Shown here: positions 33,876 through 42,940 of the stretch, piece by piece
Layout of the letters: every line of letters starts with the position of its first letter
Position numbering within the stretch: the stretch's first letter is position 1
Source: JBBRDU01 sp038230335
GTDB taxonomy: Bacteria > Verrucomicrobiota > Verrucomicrobiia > Chthoniobacterales > UBA10450
Assembly: GCA_038230335.1 (NCBI GenBank)
Contig: JBBRNL010000004.1
Span: forward strand, 62,001-126,000
Length of the DNA: 64,000 nucleotides
Direction of reading: 5' to 3'
Program-made: the position numbers and the translations under genes
Notes under the pieces: model-generated
Told to the model about the DNA's origin: nothing
What the model saw: the letters and a program-made list of their open reading frames with translations, nothing else
Databases searched by the model: none

Positions 33876-35558
33876 CTAAATGACGCCGGAGCTCGAACGA
33901 CGCCCATCCGTGGCCGGCCTGACCGGTGAAATTTTCACCACGTTTTCGGGATCGTAATCAATCAGCTTCAGCCAGTCTTCCGTGATGTCGGTCGTCGGAA
34001 ATATATCGTTCTCGGTGTACTCGGCCGCGAAGGCCATGCGCAAATCGCCTTCGCTGATTCCTTCCTCGTGCCCTGCCGCGATGGAGCGTTTGATGGCCGC
34101 AGCCTTGGCCCGCTCCACGATTGACGCGATAATCGCGCCACTGATGAGATCGCTGCGGTAGAGCACTTCCTTGCGTCCACTGCGCAAGGTTACTTCGACG
34201 AATTTATTCTCGTCCCGGCGCGCGAACTGCCACTCCACGAATCGTTCCACCATTTGATCGATGGCCGCACCGATGTTCTCGGATTCCTTGGCCAGCGCGC
34301 CGTCAAACGGCAGATTGTTCGTCAGATAAATGCGATAAATTTCGCGAGCACCTAAGCGATTAGGACGGTTGACCTTGATCTTCCGATCGATCCTTCCCGG
34401 TCGAAGAATGGCCGGATCGATCAAATCAGCGCGGTTTGAGGCCAGAATGATGACCACGTCTTGCAGTGAATCGATTCCATCCATCTCTGAACAAAACATC
34501 GGCACCAGCGTGGAAAGAATGTTCGAATAACGCGATGCGCGCCGGGTTCCCAGGACCGACTCGGCTTCGTCGATGAAAAGGAAAGGCATGAAACCTTCGC
34601 GTCTTTTCTCGCGCGCGGTCGCGAAGATTTCACGCACCATCCGCTCCGATTCGCCCACCCACATATTCAGGATTTCGGGACCTTTGATATGCATGAAATA
34701 CTCGCGCATCTCGACGCCCGTTTTCTGACGCAGCTGTTTCGTCAGATTGTAAGCGGTCGCCTTGCCAATCAGTGTCTTGCCGCAGCCGGGCGGGCCATAG
34801 AGAAGGAAACCTTTCGGGGTGGCATGCTGAAACCTTGCGAACAACTCCTCGTGCAGCAAAGGAAGCTCGATCGCATCCTTGATCGCGCTTAACGCCTGAT
34901 CCTGTCCTCCCACCTTTTCCCACGGCAGTTCCGGAACCTCGTCCAGGTAATGTTCCTGGGATTTCGTGCTCGAAAGCATCTCGAGCGCCATGCGGTAGTT
35001 CGGATCGACTCGCACCTCGTCGCCAGACTTCAAAGTCGACTTAGCCAAATCGGATGATCGCTCCAGGACCATCGACTGAGTGCCGTGTTCCGACCCGACG
35101 CGCAAGCGATCGGTCCCCAGCACTTCCGTGATCTTCGTGACGGGTCCGGCCGTTTCAAAACCGAGATCGCCCACGATGACGAAGGCTTCGTTCACCAGCA
35201 CGCGCGTTCCCTTTTTCAGCTTGGTCAGCGCCATGCGCGGATCGACGTTGCAATAATAATCCGCGCCACCCACCACAATGTGCGCCGATTCGCGCGAGGC
35301 GGCTCCGAGAAAAGTCCCAATACGATTGGCCGGCGAAGTCACCTTCTTCACCACCTCCTCCAGTTTGTCGATCATGAGAGTGGCCTCGACGATCGTCTCT
35401 TCCTGATCCGAAACATCCGGCCGAAGATTGAGCAATCGCGCGCGCGTCGGATCGCCCGTCGGAAACGAGGCAATCAACTGATCGAACGATTCGAGCAAAG
35501 TGAGCGGCCGGGCGTTTTCCCTGCCCCCCTCAAAACCTTCGCTACGCTCGTCGCTCAT
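33876..35558 (-). CDS. arc: Proteasomal ATPase ARC/Mpa
   Basis: A 560-residue AAA+ unfoldase. OB-type interdomain segments are seen at about residues 80-195 (IGTFLGAASRESAHIVVGGADYYCNVD, then VLVNEAFVIVGDLGFETAGPVTKITEVLG). The AAA module has Walker A GPPGCGKTLIGKATA (about 253), the pore region HIKGPEILNMWVGESER, Walker B FLFIDEAESVLG and sensor ILASNRADLIDPAILRPGRIDRK, as in Mycobacterium Mpa. Differences: the N-terminal coiled coil that binds Pup is weak, and the C-terminus ends RRSSSGVI and lacks the terminal Gln-Tyr-Leu motif that opens the 20S gate. This may mean that it works with another partner. Transcribed before dop, with the RAYT between. Confidence 0.9.
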   Translation of the reverse strand: MSDERSEGFEGGRENARPLTLLESFDQLIASFPTGDPTRARLLNLRPDVSDQEETIVEATLMIDKLEEVVKKVTSPANRIGTFLGAASRESAHIVVGGADYYCNVDPRMALTKLKKGTRVLVNEAFVIVGDLGFETAGPVTKITEVLGTDRLRVGSEHGTQSMVLERSSDLAKSTLKSGDEVRVDPNYRMALEMLSSTKSQEHYLDEVPELPWEKVGGQDQALSAIKDAIELPLLHEELFARFQHATPKGFLLYGPPGCGKTLIGKATAYNLTKQLRQKTGVEMREYFMHIKGPEILNMWVGESERMVREIFATAREKRREGFMPFLFIDEAESVLGTRRASRYSNILSTLVPMFCSEMDGIDSLQDVVIILASNRADLIDPAILRPGRIDRKIKVNRPNRLGAREIYRIYLTNNLPFDGALAKESENIGAAIDQMVERFVEWQFARRDENKFVEVTLRSGRKEVLYRSDLISGAIIASIVERAKAAAIKRSIAAGHEEGISEGDLRMAFAAEYTENDIFPTTDITEDWLKLIDYDPENVVKISPVRPATDGRRSSSGVI

Positions 35559-35822
35559 AATTGGTTTGGGCCTTTACCGCGGACCGCCGAACCCGCTGTC
35601 AGTATAACTTTGTCGGACGCCTTGCGCAATGTTCGACGCCGACGCTCACAAGATGTTTGCCCGTGGCGGCATTCGTCGCGAGAGCCCTGAATTGAATGTT
35701 GGGCGTTGAACGTTTGCTTCGCGGAGCGCTCTTTCAGACGCCATCGCGAGATCCATGCCCCAAGGGGGAAAAACAGGTTGAAGCGTCCCCATCTGCGACC
35801 TACTCTCCTACGCTTTTCTCAA

Positions 35823-35896
35823 GGAGTCTTAGCTCAATTGGTTAGAGCGCCGCCCTGTCACGGCGGAGGTTGCGGGTTCGAGCCCCGTAGACTCCG
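35823..35896 (+). tRNA. tRNA-Asp(GTC)
   Basis: 74 nt with a full cloverleaf: acceptor GGAGTCT/AGACTCC, D-arm with AATTGGTTAG, anticodon stem CCGCC/GGCGG with loop CTGTCAC (GTC, Asp), T-arm GGGTTCGAGCCCC, discriminator G. CCA is not encoded. The 3' end is repeated at four downstream sites. Confidence 0.95.
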
Positions 35897-36517
35897 GATT
35901 GTAATCCTCTTTCGATCAGCAACTTAATTTTCCGGGGCTACGGGTAAACTCCTTTGCATGGCAGTTGTTTACGAGCGCGGCGGCCGCTCTTGGTACTGCC
36001 AGCGTTCTTTCATCATCCGAGATCTCACTCCATAAGTCCTTGCTTCCCGTCCACCACCTGTAACGGTTCCCCGCGCGGCCGGCAGCGTGACGTTTCCATC
36101 CGAGTTCATGCTGGTGGCCGCGATGAATCCTTGGCACGGCGCTACTCTCGTCAGCAAGAAGTGACAGTGGCTTAGCGCTGCCGTTGCCACTGTGCAGAAT
36201 GTGGCTGAAGCCCATGGATGATATTCACAAAACACGCATCGCTCGCGCGGACTCTCTCACTGCCGTTTGCTGGCAATTTTACTGGATTTAAAGCGATGAG
36301 AAAGAGGTTCGAGCCCGTAGGCTCCGCGGGGTTCTTGTAATACATAAAAAAATCCTCGTTAATGCTGTGAAGTTGAGGGTAACCTGACCGTTAACATCCC
36401 AGTGACGAACGGCCAAATTCTTGAAAAACTCACCGCCGTAGCCACCGGGAGAAAGAGAAGCTACCCCCCCCACGTAAATGAAAACTAAGCGCACAAATTC
36501 ACGAGTCCGGATCATCT
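35897..36517. other. Gene-poor stretch after tRNA-Asp
   Basis: Short frames on both strands show no coding pattern. It contains one degraded copy of the tRNA-Asp 3' end (see 36306) and looks like decayed sequence. Confidence 0.5.
36306..36326 (+). repeat. Degenerate tRNA-Asp 3'-end copy 1
   Basis: GGTTCGAGCCCGTAGGCTCC differs from the tRNA by one lost C and an A-to-G change. The first of four such copies, located at the 3' side of the truncated Kelch gene. Confidence 0.65.
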
Positions 36518-37480
36518 TCAGCTCGTTCGTGCTCGTCCTGCCCTGTCTCCGATATATCCACCCCAGACGACCATTTCGGTACCGGTCCACACCGCGGTGG
36601 GATTAATTCGCGCAATTGGCGCGTTCTTCAGATTTGCCCTGGACCAACTGTCAGTGGCCGGGTTGTACCTGTCGCTGGTGCCTAATGACTCATCATAATT
36701 GAGTCCACCGAAAACGATCATTTCGCTACCTGTCCACACTGCGGTGTGGTTCGCCCGGCGCGCTGGCAAGTCAGTCATCAGCGACCACGTGTCATCAGTG
36801 CAGGTGATCGCCTTGCCGCTTAAACTCGGTAGCGAGTAGCCCGCGAAGGCTCGAGGTTCTCTAGCGTTCTCGCTCTTGCCTATCACGCTCGGGGATTGCA
36901 GCTGCGCCTGTCCGCGCTGTTTTGGCCTAGCGCCAGATTTTGAGTTCATCTCATAAAGCTGATGCACCATGCGCTCCGACAACGCCGGCCGGACCAGACA
37001 CTCCGCAATGACGAATGGATCGTTGCCCAACGCTTCAAATAATTCCCGCAGCATTCCGGGATCCCTTGTGTGCTGCGCAATCCGTTCCATCTCTGCCTGC
37101 ACTTGCTGAGGGCTAGTCGGCTGCTGGCCGTAATTCTCCAGCACACGTGAGTTTCGCAAATAGTCTCGTACTTTCTCTTCGATTCGTCGCGATGACATCA
37201 CAGTCTCGAGAGGCGGCTTGGAATCAGTGCGTTCCTTGGGCCAAATGCGATGTTGCCAGTACACTTCTTCAATTGCCCGCTGATAACTCACACGCTCTTC
37301 AAACGTCAGGGCTCGGACCGCAACAGTTGTCGTCGCTTCAGTATGTAAAAAACCGAGAAGTGTCGCGCTGGTGAATGAACATGCAGCTGCTATTACGAGA
37401 ACGATTATCGCACGCGGGCTGGCGAAAGCGGATTGCCAATCGGAGTTCTTATTCACATTCGAATGGGGTCGTCTAACCAC
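36518..37480 (-). pseudogene. Kelch-repeat protein, 3' truncated
   Basis: A 320-residue frame. The N-terminus has a membrane segment (residues 18-40, AIIVLVIAAACSFTSATLLGF), a helical region (about 45-160, VSYQRAIEEVYWQHRIWP) and then Kelch blades: WSLMTDLPARRANHTAVWTGSEMIVFGG, then YNPATDSWSRANLKNAPIARINPTAVWTGTEMVVWGG. Only about two blades are present, whereas a propeller needs about five to seven, and the frame stops at DRAGRARTS. Sequence after the stop has no further blades. It is probably the rest of a gene cut off by the recombination that formed this region; a short functional protein cannot be excluded. Confidence 0.65.
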
Positions 37481-38117
37481 GACCCGTTCGATCGTCCGCT
37501 CAACCAGTCTTAGGAAAGACGCTTTATTCTCACGTCCGTTATGGATTATGTCTAGCCGAATCGAACAAAGGACCAGCGGAGTGTCCCGACCGGGCCGTAT
37601 CGTTCCACTCCTCCTCGTCGTAATCGCCGTTGGAGTCTGTCGTGAAGGCCGGCGTGGATTGGTGCACCCGGCGATAAGTGTGGCGGCCGCGAATATCTAC
37701 GAATCACCTACGGTCCCGAATATACCGCGGCCGAAAACTTGGAGCGACCGCGATCGCGGGGTCTCGGCGGCAAACGTTCACTCGCGCTTCGCTAATTTGC
37801 GCTTGGAATCGGGGGTTTAGAAAGGTTCGTGAGGCGCGTACATCAATGCGTTTTGCTGTTCTAGCGCTCGAAAGCGAGCCGTCGACCCACCGCTGGAGCC
37901 GACTGCCGGCCCTCTGGTGAGGCTGTCAAAAGGGTATCAAACGATGGTCCGTAACCCCGCCTTTCAGACCTCAGAAGTCGGAAGTCAGAGATCAGATTGG
38001 CCGAGTGTCAAAAAGATTCCAAATGGTCCCGTTCAGGGGCTTGATCCAAGAGAATTGCGCCGAGACGATTTCCCGTTTCGGCGCTGGAAAAGCCTCAAAT
38101 GACAAAAAGGTACCGGA
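37481..38117. other. Gene-poor stretch between Kelch and head-repeat genes
   Basis: About 640 bp with one plus-strand open frame (37371-37820) that has no signal, family or coding pattern. The stretch includes some polypurine-like variety but no repeat I can name, apart from the tRNA-derived sequence at its right end. Confidence 0.5.
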
Positions 38118-38132
38118 CCGTGTAGACTCCGG
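38118..38132 (+). repeat. Short tRNA-Asp 3'-end copy 2
   Basis: CCGTGTAGACTCCGG keeps only the distal end of the tRNA (GTAGACTCCGG exact). It lies 24 bp after the stop of the head-repeat gene. Confidence 0.55.
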
Positions 38133-38155
38133 GTTCACCGGTCAGAAGCACTGCC

Positions 38156-41100
38156 TTACTGATTGTTGTCGACCGTGCGCGGGGCAGGTTTGTTCATCTC
38201 CACCTTGTCGCTCACCTTTTGAATTTGCGATGCCTGCTCTTTCAGGCTTGCGGTGAGGGCCTTGATTTGTTCCTGCTGCTGCGCAGCGGTCGTTTGGGAA
38301 TCCTTCTTCTGCTGCGCAATAGCCGCTTCATGCTTTGCAGCAGTAGACTTTAGTTGGGTGATGGTCGCTTGCTGTTCCTCGACCTTGCGATGCTCTTTAA
38401 GGAATTCGTTCAGAAGCATAGCGTTCACCGCTTCGTAGCGCACGGTGTAGACCTTCCCCTGGGCATCGCGAGATACCAGGTTGGGATTTACTTTTTCCAC
38501 CTGCTCGGCGATGAGGCCGAATTGCGGCATGCCTTTGGGATCAATCGCGTTCTTGTAGCGGAAGGTCACCGGTTGCAGCGAGAGGATCGCGTCGCTTGCC
38601 TTATCCATAGGCTTGATCTCGTCCTTGAAACGCTCCGAGGAGACTACCGTGCCAAGTTGACCGTTGGCGTCCACCACAACTGCTGTGCCTGCAACCGCTG
38701 TCCCACTGATGCCAGCGACAAACGTGGCGGTCTGAGTTCCTTGCAAGCCGAGGCGGATGGTATTGGCCTCGGCCGCAACACCGAAGCTGCCGATGTCGAT
38801 ATTGTTATCGCCGCTAGTTAGGTTGGCGCCCGCCTGCAGACCCAATCCGATATTGAAGCTACCCGTTGTGTTGCTTTGGAGCGCACTATCACCGAGAGCC
38901 GTGTTGCTAGCGCCGGTAGTGTTGCTATTGAGCGCCCGCTGACCAGTGGCTGTGTTATTGTCGGCGGTTGTGTTGCTAAAGAGCGCTTGATCACCGTTGG
39001 CTGTGTTCTCGGAGCCGGTTGTATTTTTGAAGAGCGAATTAATACCATTGGCCGTGTTAAAGCTGCCGGTTGTGTTGCTAACGAGCGCACTAGCACCGTT
39101 GGCCGTGTTGCCGCTGCCAGTTGTGTTGTTTAGAAGTGCTCGGGCACCCGTGGCGGTGCTCGCCTGGCCCGTCGTGTTACTAAAAAGCGCAACTTGACCG
39201 TTCGCGGTGTTGAAGAACCCGGTTGTGTTAGTCGCGAGGGCTTGGGAGCCAACGGCAGTGTTATTGGCGCCGAATGTGCCCGATGGCGTGTTGCTAACGA
39301 GCGCTTGAAAACCCTCAGCTGTGTTGCCGTTGCCCAAGTCTCCGTCCACGACTGGCGCAGCTGGGCCAGTCGCGCCTGTTGCTCCAGTGGCACCAGCGAC
39401 ACCTTGGGGACCTGTGTCACCCTTGTCGCCTTTGGCGCCGGTTGCTCCTGTGGGTCCGTTTGCGCCCGTTAGAGTGGATCCAGTCGCACCAGTTGCTCCG
39501 GTAGGTCCGGTCGGTCCGGTGGCACCTTGTAAACTACTCGAGCTAGCTGTGCCGAGATGCCCGTTCGCATCAATTACGACGGGAAGCGCATTTGCAACGC
39601 TCACGCCGGTTATGCCTGCAATAAATGTTGACGTTTGCGAGTGGAAGCCGAGTCCATTATCGCCGCCGATACGAATCGTGTTGGACTCGTCGCTTGGTCC
39701 GTAACCGCCAATATCGATGTTGTTATTGCCACTGATCAGAGAGTTGCCTGCGCGAAAACCCAAGCCGATGTTGCCACTGCCCGTTCCGATGCCTTCGAGC
39801 GCCTGATACCCACTGGCCGTGTTGAAGCCGCCAGCCGTGTTGCTAAAGAGTGCCTGATAGCCGCTGGCCGTGTTGTTGCCGCCAGCCGTGTTGTAAACGA
39901 GCGCCTGATAACCGACAGCCGTGTTGCCGCCGCCGGTTGTGTTCCTTGTAAGCGATTGACTGCCGGTGGCCGTGTTGCTTTCGCCGGTCGTGTTAGAGAA
40001 AAGCGACTGAAACCCAGCGGCCGCATTGTAGCCGCCGGTTGTGTTACTGAAAAGCGACTGAAAGCCGCTAGCCGTGTTTTCGAAGCCGGTTGTATTGGTA
40101 GTGAGCGCTTGAAAACCGGTGGCCGTGTTGTCGGCGCCGGTGGTGTTGCTCAAGAGCGCACTATTACCGGTGGCCGTGTTGCTGAAGCCCGTTGTGTTGC
40201 TCACGAGCGCAAAAGCACCGTTAGCCGTGTTGTCGTTGCCGGTTGTGTTGTTAGCCAGCGCGCTGGCACCGTGAGCCGTGTTCCCGACGCCGCTTGTGTT
40301 GTCGAGGAGCGCCAAATTGCCGGTGGCGGTGTTGCTGCCTCCGGTTGTGTTGCTTAGGAGCGCCCCAAAGCCATTGGCTGTGTTAGAGCTGCCGGTGGTG
40401 TTGTTTCGGAGCGCTTCAGAACCGTCGGCCGTGTTGCTGCTGCCCGTGGTGTTGAGGCGAAGCGCTTCAAAACCGGTGGCCGTGTTGTTGAGGCCGGTGG
40501 TGGAATTTCCCGACTTATAACCAAAGAAGGTATTTCCAAGGTCAGGATCTATTCGTCCGGATTTCTGATTATTTACTTTGATATTAAAAGGAACATTATC
40601 AGTGGTCCCAATAAAGTTTGTGCCGTCCACAGTGCCAGTGTTTCCAGTGAGAGACCAGGCATTGAGTGAACCATCAGCACCGGTCGCGCCGGTCGCGCCT
40701 GCTGTGCCTTGAGGACCGGTCGCTCCCGTCGCTCCGTTAGTTCCCGCAGTGCCAGTGGCACCAGTTGGTCCTGTCGAACCTTGAGCGCCAGTCGCTCCAT
40801 TCGTTCCGTTAGTCCCCGCAGCGCCAGTGGGTCCGGTCGGCCCGGTTGCACCTGTTAAACTACTCGCACTGCCCGTGCCGAGCTGGCCGCTCGCGTCGAT
40901 GAAGACCGGGTTGCCGCTGCTTTTATCGACTCCGTTTATCCCAGCGATGAAAGTGGCCGCCTGATTTGCTTGGTCGCCGATTCGAATTGTGCCGCTGTCG
41001 GCGGAATTGCCGCCGTTGGCGATCTCGATGTTATTGCTCCCTGTAACAATATTCTCACCCGCGTTTACGCCTATCGCGATGTTTAAGCTGCCGGTTGTAA

Positions 41101-42385
41101 GAGTCTGGAGCGTTTGCATACCAAGGGCCGTGTTGTTGTTGCCCGATATGTTGCTAACGAGCGCGCTAAGACCGTAGGCCGTGTTCTGAGTGCCCGTTGT
41201 ATTGCTAAAGAGCGCAAAGTAACCAGTGGCCGTGTTGTTGTCGGAGGTGCTATTGCGGAGCGCGTCAGCGCCGATGGCCGTGTTTTGGACGCCGATGATG
41301 TTGTTTTGAAGCGCTTGAGCACCTGTGGCCGTGTTTTGGCCGCCGGTGGTGTTGCTTGTGAGCGCGTTACGACCCATCGCCGTGTTGTTGATGCCTTCTG
41401 TGTTGCTCTCGAGGGCGCTGTGACCGGTGGCCGTATTGCTGCCGCCGACAGTGTTAAAGATGAGCGCATTAACACCAGTGGCCGTGTTAGCGGTGCCGCT
41501 TGTATTGCTATTGAGCGTACCAGCACCGACTGCCGTATTTTGACTGCCGGTGGTGTTGCTCAAGAGCGCTTGAGCACCAATCGCCGTGTTGTTGTCAGCC
41601 GTGTTGTTTTGCAACGCTTGATAACCGTTGGCCGTGTTGCTACTGCCTTCTGTGTTGCTCTGGAGCGCATTGGCGCCGGTGGCCGTGTTTTGGCTGCCGG
41701 TTGAGTTGTTTAGGAGCGCGGCAAAACCAGTAGCCGTATTGTTGTCGGCGGTGTTGCTTTCGAGTGCGTCGACGCCTGTGGCGGTGTTGAAGCTGCCGGT
41801 CGAGTTGCCAAAGAGCGCAGCCCAACCATGGGCCGTGTTGCTGTTGCCGGTGGTGTTGTTAAAGAGCGCCTGGAATCCAGCGGCCGTGTTGTCCTGGCCG
41901 GTGGTATTGTTGAAGAGCGCTTGATAACCCGTTGCTGTGTTGTCGGCGCCTGTCGCGCCAGTCGCGATCTGATTGAGAGCACCATTGCCCTCGGCCGTGT
42001 TACCATTGCCGATGTCTCCGTCTACGACTGGCGCCGCTGGGCCAGTCGCACCTGTAGCTCCAGTTGCACCGGCGATGCCTTGATCACCTTTGTCGCCTTT
42101 AGGTCCGGTCGCGCCATTCGGGCCCGTCGCGCCTGTGTTGCCTTGCACGCCTTGCGGCCCGCTCGGACCCTGAACGCCACTGCTTCCCTGGGGACCGGTT
42201 GGCCCAGTAGGGCCGGTCGGGCCCGTGGGACCACCCTCTGGTTTAGGATGGCGTCGATCTGTGACTTGAGCTTGCGACCTGGGCGCGCTGAACAAACACA
42301 GGCCAGCAGTCGCAGCCACCAACAGCAGAAAACCGAGGCGATACCTAATTTTACGCGACGACAGGGGGATGAATTGTGGTTTCAT
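38156..42385 (-). CDS. Collagen-like / head-repeat fibre protein with S74 tail
   Basis: About 1409 residues from ATG 42385 (MKPQFIPLSSRKIRYRLGFLLL); the first Met, 9 codons earlier, has a weaker context. A signal peptide ends near SAPRSQAQ. Three modules follow in tandem. Each has a Gly-x-Thr/Pro collagen-like stretch (GPTGPTGPTGPTGPQG), many 16-17-residue units of the form NTATGxxALxxNTTG as in trimeric autotransporter heads, and a closing segment (NNIDIG, TIRIG, TFIAGI(T/N)GV). The C-terminus has the S74-type chaperone/autoprotease motif SSERFKDEIKP (Ser/Lys) and LQPVTFRYK, then a coiled coil of about 80 residues. It probably forms a trimeric surface fibre, with self-cleavage possible. Confidence 0.85.
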   Translation of the reverse strand: MKPQFIPLSSRKIRYRLGFLLLVAATAGLCLFSAPRSQAQVTDRRHPKPEGGPTGPTGPTGPTGPQGSSGVQGPSGPQGVQGNTGATGPNGATGPKGDKGDQGIAGATGATGATGPAAPVVDGDIGNGNTAEGNGALNQIATGATGADNTATGYQALFNNTTGQDNTAAGFQALFNNTTGNSNTAHGWAALFGNSTGSFNTATGVDALESNTADNNTATGFAALLNNSTGSQNTATGANALQSNTEGSSNTANGYQALQNNTADNNTAIGAQALLSNTTGSQNTAVGAGTLNSNTSGTANTATGVNALIFNTVGGSNTATGHSALESNTEGINNTAMGRNALTSNTTGGQNTATGAQALQNNIIGVQNTAIGADALRNSTSDNNTATGYFALFSNTTGTQNTAYGLSALVSNISGNNNTALGMQTLQTLTTGSLNIAIGVNAGENIVTGSNNIEIANGGNSADSGTIRIGDQANQAATFIAGINGVDKSSGNPVFIDASGQLGTGSASSLTGATGPTGPTGAAGTNGTNGATGAQGSTGPTGATGTAGTNGATGATGPQGTAGATGATGADGSLNAWSLTGNTGTVDGTNFIGTTDNVPFNIKVNNQKSGRIDPDLGNTFFGYKSGNSTTGLNNTATGFEALRLNTTGSSNTADGSEALRNNTTGSSNTANGFGALLSNTTGGSNTATGNLALLDNTSGVGNTAHGASALANNTTGNDNTANGAFALVSNTTGFSNTATGNSALLSNTTGADNTATGFQALTTNTTGFENTASGFQSLFSNTTGGYNAAAGFQSLFSNTTGESNTATGSQSLTRNTTGGGNTAVGYQALVYNTAGGNNTASGYQALFSNTAGGFNTASGYQALEGIGTGSGNIGLGFRAGNSLISGNNNIDIGGYGPSDESNTIRIGGDNGLGFHSQTSTFIAGITGVSVANALPVVIDANGHLGTASSSSLQGATGPTGPTGATGATGSTLTGANGPTGATGAKGDKGDTGPQGVAGATGATGATGPAAPVVDGDLGNGNTAEGFQALVSNTPSGTFGANNTAVGSQALATNTTGFFNTANGQVALFSNTTGQASTATGARALLNNTTGSGNTANGASALVSNTTGSFNTANGINSLFKNTTGSENTANGDQALFSNTTADNNTATGQRALNSNTTGASNTALGDSALQSNTTGSFNIGLGLQAGANLTSGDNNIDIGSFGVAAEANTIRLGLQGTQTATFVAGISGTAVAGTAVVVDANGQLGTVVSSERFKDEIKPMDKASDAILSLQPVTFRYKNAIDPKGMPQFGLIAEQVEKVNPNLVSRDAQGKVYTVRYEAVNAMLLNEFLKEHRKVEEQQATITQLKSTAAKHEAAIAQQKKDSQTTAAQQQEQIKALTASLKEQASQIQKVSDKVEMNKPAPRTVDNNQ
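38830..42006 (-). repeat. Three blocks of 48-51-bp head-repeat units
   Basis: Units occur at about 42006-41090, 40510-39760 and 39340-38830, separated by closing segments and the collagen-like parts. The unit encodes NTAxGxxALxxNTTGx. Near identity between blocks points to recent duplication and would promote recombination or length change. Confidence 0.8.
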
Positions 42386-42412
42386 AGGCGGATTCCAAAG
42401 GATCGCATTCAC

Positions 42413-42940
42413 CGGCAGTCCTAACGAAGGTCCAGCCCCACGAGCATTTCAGCCCGGCCGAAGATGCGTCGAAACGTCGGGTGACGTAATCGGTTCCGAT
42501 TCGTACAGATAATTTGTTAGGCCGTCGAGCTCTACCTGTCTGAATTGCGTGTAGGATGTGGTCCTATATTTCGGAGGGAAACCCGTGAGTCACTCACCTC
42601 ACCACCCTTCTACGGGAACTGAGATGCGGAGTTCCTGAAATTCGATCGTGCTCATCGCTGTCTGGCAGCGGAAATGGTGACGTGCAGCGCAGACCAGCCG
42701 GTCTCGTTTTGCATCGCAATGCATGGCAGTCTTTTTGCGCTTTGCTGCGCATTCGTGAACTGGGCTCAAAATTGCGCATGCGCACTTGGGCGCACGAGAG
42801 CAACCGGTTACGCATCAAACCGCACAAGCCCGAAAGCTTTCATCTGGGTTCGAGCCCCGTAGACTCCGGGGAGGGCGAACGGATTCGACACCTCGGTCAG
42901 GTCTCGAACGAGGCAGGGCTGATAGCGTGGCGGTCGGGCC
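42413..42940. other. Gap between fibre gene and AlaRS-like gene
   Basis: About 530 bp without a recognisable gene. The best tRNA-derived copy (42846-42869) lies inside it. The fibre gene start and any promoter should be at its left end; no clear -35/-10 box was identified. Confidence 0.5.
42846..42869 (+). repeat. Exact tRNA-Asp 3'-end copy 3
   Basis: A 24-base exact match to the tRNA T-arm, acceptor strand and discriminator (TTCGAGCCCCGTAGACTCC plus flanks). Outside it the similarity stops, as expected for an att core. It lies 72 bp from the stop of the AlaRS-like gene. Confidence 0.8.

Noticed and set aside
35085..35690. 201-residue plus-strand frame opposite arc
   Set aside because: It is antisense to a strongly supported ATPase gene.
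37371..37820. 149-residue plus-strand frame in the gap
   Set aside because: It overlaps the Kelch gene start on the other strand and has no recognisable pattern.
39635..41704. Long plus-strand frames opposite the fibre gene (240 and 196 residues)
   Set aside because: They are mirror products of the repeated coding units and have no signal peptide, domain or start context.
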